Below, one piece after another: positions 16,053-18,789 of a DNA stretch of 18,789 nt (position 1 is its first letter; every line of letters starts with the position of its first letter). A program made the position numbers and the translations under genes. Origin of the DNA: CAYSCZ01 sp964429655 (lineage in GTDB: Bacteria; Bacteroidota; Bacteroidia; Cytophagales; Cyclobacteriaceae); the NCBI GenBank assembly GCA_964429655.1, contig CAYSCZ010000057.1:1-18789 (forward strand). The letters are read 5' to 3'. The notes under the pieces were generated by a model. That model had not been told where the DNA came from. It made no database searches and was given only the letters and a program-made list of their open reading frames with translations.

Positions 16053-17228
16053 TTACACTTTTTCTATGACCATGGCGGAAGCCCCTCCGCCGCCGTTGCA
16101 TATACCGGCTACACCAATGGTGCCTTTATTATACGCTAAAACAGAGCTTAGGGTAGATAGTATCCTTGCTCCGGAGGCCCCCAATGGATGGCCTAAGGCA
16201 ATTGCACCACCAAAAATATTTACTTTCGCCGGATCGAGGTCAAGCTTTCTATTGTTTGCGATAGCCACCGCAGAAAAAGCTTCATTTATTTCATAGTAAT
16301 CAACGTCATTTTTATCTATACCTGCTCTTTCCATCGCTTTTGGAATAGCCAGGGATGGAGCAGTGGTAAACCAAACGGGGTCCTGAGCTGCATCCGCAAA
16401 ACCTCTGATTTTAGCAATTGCAGTTAAACCAAGCTCTTTTAGCTTCTTTTCACTCACCAGGATGATCGCAGAGGCACCATCATTAATGGTAGAAGCATTG
16501 GCTGCGGTTACTGTACCATCCGCATTAAATACAGGTTTAAGTTGTGGGATTTTTTCAAACTTTACATTCTTATACTCTTCATCTTCTTTCATGACGATTG
16601 GATCACCTTTCCTTTGTGGTATGTCAACCGGTATTATTTCTTTGAACAAACCATTTTCTGTGGCTTCAGCACTTCTTTTATAAGAACTGATGGCATATTC
16701 ATCCTGGTCCTCACGGGTTATATTCATTTCCTTGGCAGTATTATCTGCACAACTTCCCATGGGGAAACCATTGTAAATTTCCCAAAGTCCGTCATGCATT
16801 AAACCATCAACCAACTGGCCATGGCCATATTTATAACCAAACCTTGCTTTAGGGAGATAATACGGTATGTTTGACATGCTTTCCATGCCTCCCGTCATTA
16901 CCACATCATTATGACCAAGCATAATTGACTGGGCTCCCAGCATGGCTGACTTCATGCCGGAGGAGCAAACTTTATTTACCGTGGTGCAAGGAACATCTTT
17001 ACCGATACCCGCTCCAATAGCTGCTTGACGGGCCGGCGCCTGACCAAGGTTTGCAGAAACTACATTTCCGAAATAAACTTCCTGTATTTTTTCTGCTTTT
17101 AGGTTTGCCCTTTCTAAGGCACCTTTTATTGCTTTACTGCCTAATTCTACAGCAGTAAAACCAGATAGTGAACCGCCAAAACTTCCAATGGGTGTCCTTA
17201 CGGCTGATACTATAAATACTTCTTGCAT
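16053..17228 (-). CDS. Acetyl-CoA C-acetyltransferase (thiolase)
   Basis: This is a protein of 391 residues, full thiolase length. The nucleophile Cys88 is in NKVCSSGMKS, the catalytic His347 is in GHPLGASGAR, the acid/base Cys377 is in ICNGGGG, and NEAFS lies at 315-319. The close match to the biosynthetic type (AtoB/PhaA) points to condensation of two acetyl-CoA to acetoacetyl-CoA, or the reverse. Use in fatty-acid degradation, ketogenic or mevalonate-type pathways cannot be told apart, since no partner gene is adjacent. It is flanked upstream by the permease gene (116 bp gap) and downstream by an intrinsic terminator. Confidence 0.95.
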   Translation of the reverse strand: MQEVFIVSAVRTPIGSFGGSLSGFTAVELGSKAIKGALERANLKAEKIQEVYFGNVVSANLGQAPARQAAIGAGIGKDVPCTTVNKVCSSGMKSAMLGAQSIMLGHNDVVMTGGMESMSNIPYYLPKARFGYKYGHGQLVDGLMHDGLWEIYNGFPMGSCADNTAKEMNITREDQDEYAISSYKRSAEATENGLFKEIIPVDIPQRKGDPIVMKEDEEYKNVKFEKIPQLKPVFNADGTVTAANASTINDGASAIILVSEKKLKELGLTAIAKIRGFADAAQDPVWFTTAPSLAIPKAMERAGIDKNDVDYYEINEAFSAVAIANNRKLDLDPAKVNIFGGAIALGHPLGASGARILSTLSSVLAYNKGTIGVAGICNGGGGASAMVIEKV

Positions 17229-17261
17229 AGATTTTATGTTATAGGGTTATTGAACAAAACA

Positions 17262-17269
17262 TAAAGATA
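17262..17269 (-). promoter_or_regulatory. Candidate -7 element for the thiolase gene
   Basis: TATCTTTA on the minus strand differs from the Bacteroidota -7 consensus TAnnTTTG only at the last base. It would give a leader of about 25-30 bases before the thiolase ATG. The -33 region is only a T-rich stretch, so the assignment is tentative. Confidence 0.3.
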
Positions 17270-17344
17270 GGGCATGAAGAAAAAAATAAAATAATTTATT
17301 CTGAAAACCCGGATATTGAGATTTAGAATGCTGTTTTAATAGGA

Positions 17345-18688
17345 TCATCCTGCCAAATAAGACAAAAGGTTGTATAATAATAAGACTAATGTGAGCACAG
17401 AAAGCCCTTGAACAAGCGTAAGTAAGGTAAAGGTTCGATAACCATCCTTCAATGTAAATCCGCTAAACTGAGACACCACCCAAAAATAAGAATCATTGGC
17501 ATGAGATACAGTCATTGCGCCTCCCCCAAAAGCCATCACTATGAAAGATAATTCCAGAGGGCTCAATGAAGCGGATAAGATCACGGGGCTTAGCAATGAG
17601 CTGGCTATTACCAGTGCGGAAGTGCTGGAACCTTGGGCGGTTTTTAAGGCTGCGGCCGTCATAAAAGCAGTAATGATCAAGCTTGTACCGTTTAAATAAG
17701 CTCCTCCTACTTGTGCTTCTATCAGACTGCTTAAAGGTGTTGCTTTTAATACATTACCAAAAGCACCACCAACACCGGTAATTAAAACAATTGGGCCAGC
17801 TTGCGCTATCCCTTTTTTTATAAGCTCCCCTTGTGTTCTAAAAGGTATGATGGGATGGAGCTGGAGCATCGCTAAAAAGCATCCGGTTAGAAGGGCAGCC
17901 AGCGGGTCTCCAAGAAACATCAGCAGATCAGATTGGACCTTTAATAGCGATAATACCGAGTTTGAGGTGATGAAAAGGAGTGGTATTGCAATGGGCGATA
18001 CAGCCCAAATCAGTTTCATTGTTTTACCTTCGAATTTCAGATCTACTTCATCAAGATCAATAGGCTGGATCTTTTTGCCAAGTCTTTGTGCCATAAATAT
18101 GGTAATTATTACCAATGGTACTGCCAGGATAGCACCCATCAAAATGATCAAACCCAGATAATCGGTTGCGTGAATATTACCTGCCACTGCTATTGGCCCG
18201 GGGGTAGGGGGTACCAGTGTATGGGTGATGTATAAACCGCCTCCAAGACCAATAGAGAGGGGAGCAGAACTGCAGTTATTTTTTTCTGCCATCTTTCTTG
18301 CCAGGCGGGATAATATCACAAACCCGGAATCACAAAAGACCGGTATGCTAATGATTGAGCCCAGGATAGTGATAGAAGTCACCGTTTTTCCAGCTCCAAA
18401 CAGTCTAACAATGGCAATTGAAATGGAATTTAAAGCACCGGAATGTTCGAGTAAAATGCCAATAATAGCGCCCAATACCACCACCAATCCGATGTACCCC
18501 AGCATATTTCCAAAACCCTCGCTGATGTAATCGATTATTGCTAATGGATTCATTCCAGTAGAAAAACCCACAATAAAGCAGGCAACCAATAAACTAAAAA
18601 TCGGGTGTAGTTTAAAATAGGAGGTTGCCACGATCACCCAGATAATAGCAATAAAGATGATCGTCAGTAATGATGAGAGGGTTAGCAA
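17345..18688 (-). CDS. GntP-family permease (gluconate:H+ symporter-like)
   Basis: This is a protein of 447 residues, almost entirely hydrophobic, with about 12-14 predicted membrane helices. Family features include the N-terminal FKLHPIFSLLVACFIVGFST, GGGLYITHTLVPPTPGPI and, near the end, SHANDSYFWVVSQFSGFTL. GntP members import gluconate or related sugar acids and hydroxy acids, some also D-serine, with protons. The exact substrate cannot be inferred because no sugar-acid kinase or dehydrogenase is adjacent. The start is TTG at 18688: the frame is closed by TAA at 18701-18703, contains no upstream ATG, and the family N-terminus begins here. The first in-frame ATG is after the second helix. 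Confidence 0.9.
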   Translation of the reverse strand: MLTLSSLLTIIFIAIIWVIVATSYFKLHPIFSLLVACFIVGFSTGMNPLAIIDYISEGFGNMLGYIGLVVVLGAIIGILLEHSGALNSISIAIVRLFGAGKTVTSITILGSIISIPVFCDSGFVILSRLARKMAEKNNCSSAPLSIGLGGGLYITHTLVPPTPGPIAVAGNIHATDYLGLIILMGAILAVPLVIITIFMAQRLGKKIQPIDLDEVDLKFEGKTMKLIWAVSPIAIPLLFITSNSVLSLLKVQSDLLMFLGDPLAALLTGCFLAMLQLHPIIPFRTQGELIKKGIAQAGPIVLITGVGGAFGNVLKATPLSSLIEAQVGGAYLNGTSLIITAFMTAAALKTAQGSSTSALVIASSLLSPVILSASLSPLELSFIVMAFGGGAMTVSHANDSYFWVVSQFSGFTLKDGYRTFTLLTLVQGLSVLTLVLLLYNLLSYLAG

Positions 18689-18747
18689 AAAATAAATGTT
18701 TTAAATATTAAAATTATACCATTATTATAAATAATTTTTAGTGGCAT

Positions 18748-18761
18748 CCGATTAAAATCGG
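18748..18761. repeat. Perfect inverted repeat near the right edge
   Basis: CCGATT-AA-AATCGG is a perfect 6+6 inverted repeat about 60 bases upstream of the permease start. It is followed by GGGCTGG on the plus strand and has no adjacent T run. It could be an operator or part of a terminator for a gene beyond the window. Confidence 0.4.
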
Positions 18762-18789
18762 GGCTGGTTTAAGGGTTCTTGAAAAAATA

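Overview
The window is an ordinary-looking stretch of chromosome from a member of the Bacteroidota, probably a marine, Cytophagales-like bacterium. The evidence is the low-GC sequence, the near absence of Shine-Dalgarno sites, promoter-like TAnnTTTG elements, and the best-conserved genes (SucC, PurC of about 315 residues, a 305-residue RNase Z, an exported 24-residue-repeat MORN_2 protein). The order-level placement is inference. Almost everything is on the minus strand, so the genes are best read from right to left.

Right part (about 18.7 to 11.5 kb, minus strand): a GntP-type permease starting at TTG, an acetyl-CoA acetyltransferase with a clear intrinsic terminator, and a secreted protein made of about 16 MORN_2-like repeats. 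A tightly packed purine/RNA cluster follows: purC, a STAS-domain protein (ATGA overlap with purC), RNase Z (TTG start one codon after the in-frame STAS stop), and a YhhQ-family queuosine-precursor transporter (7 bp gap). Just beyond the transporter stop, another frame stays open for 31 charged, coding-looking codons, which suggests a frameshift or an ancestral C-terminal tail.

Middle (11.5 to 8.7 kb): sucC with a strong hairpin terminator, tRNA-Arg(UCG) with two abutting perfect palindromes just upstream, an AT-rich sulfotransferase-like gene with an atypical N-terminus, a possible coding remnant on the plus strand, a 49-residue PspC-type membrane protein, a four-helix membrane protein, and a zinc-independent MDR oxidoreductase abutting it.

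Left part (7.3 to 0.2 kb): a divergent two-component pair. One member is a soluble REC-HisKA-HATPase protein. The other is a membrane-anchored kinase carrying an internal HPt and a CheA-like ATPase. Behind the latter, on the same strand, lies a very large AsmA/DUF748-like membrane-anchored protein that ends at an intrinsic terminator.

I found no CRISPR array, no insertion sequence and no obvious defence or mobile island. The observations most worth checking are the frame-shifted tail of the YhhQ gene, the CheA-like kinase with internal HPt and its divergent REC partner, the STAS-stop-RNase Z junction, and the paired palindromes before tRNA-Arg.
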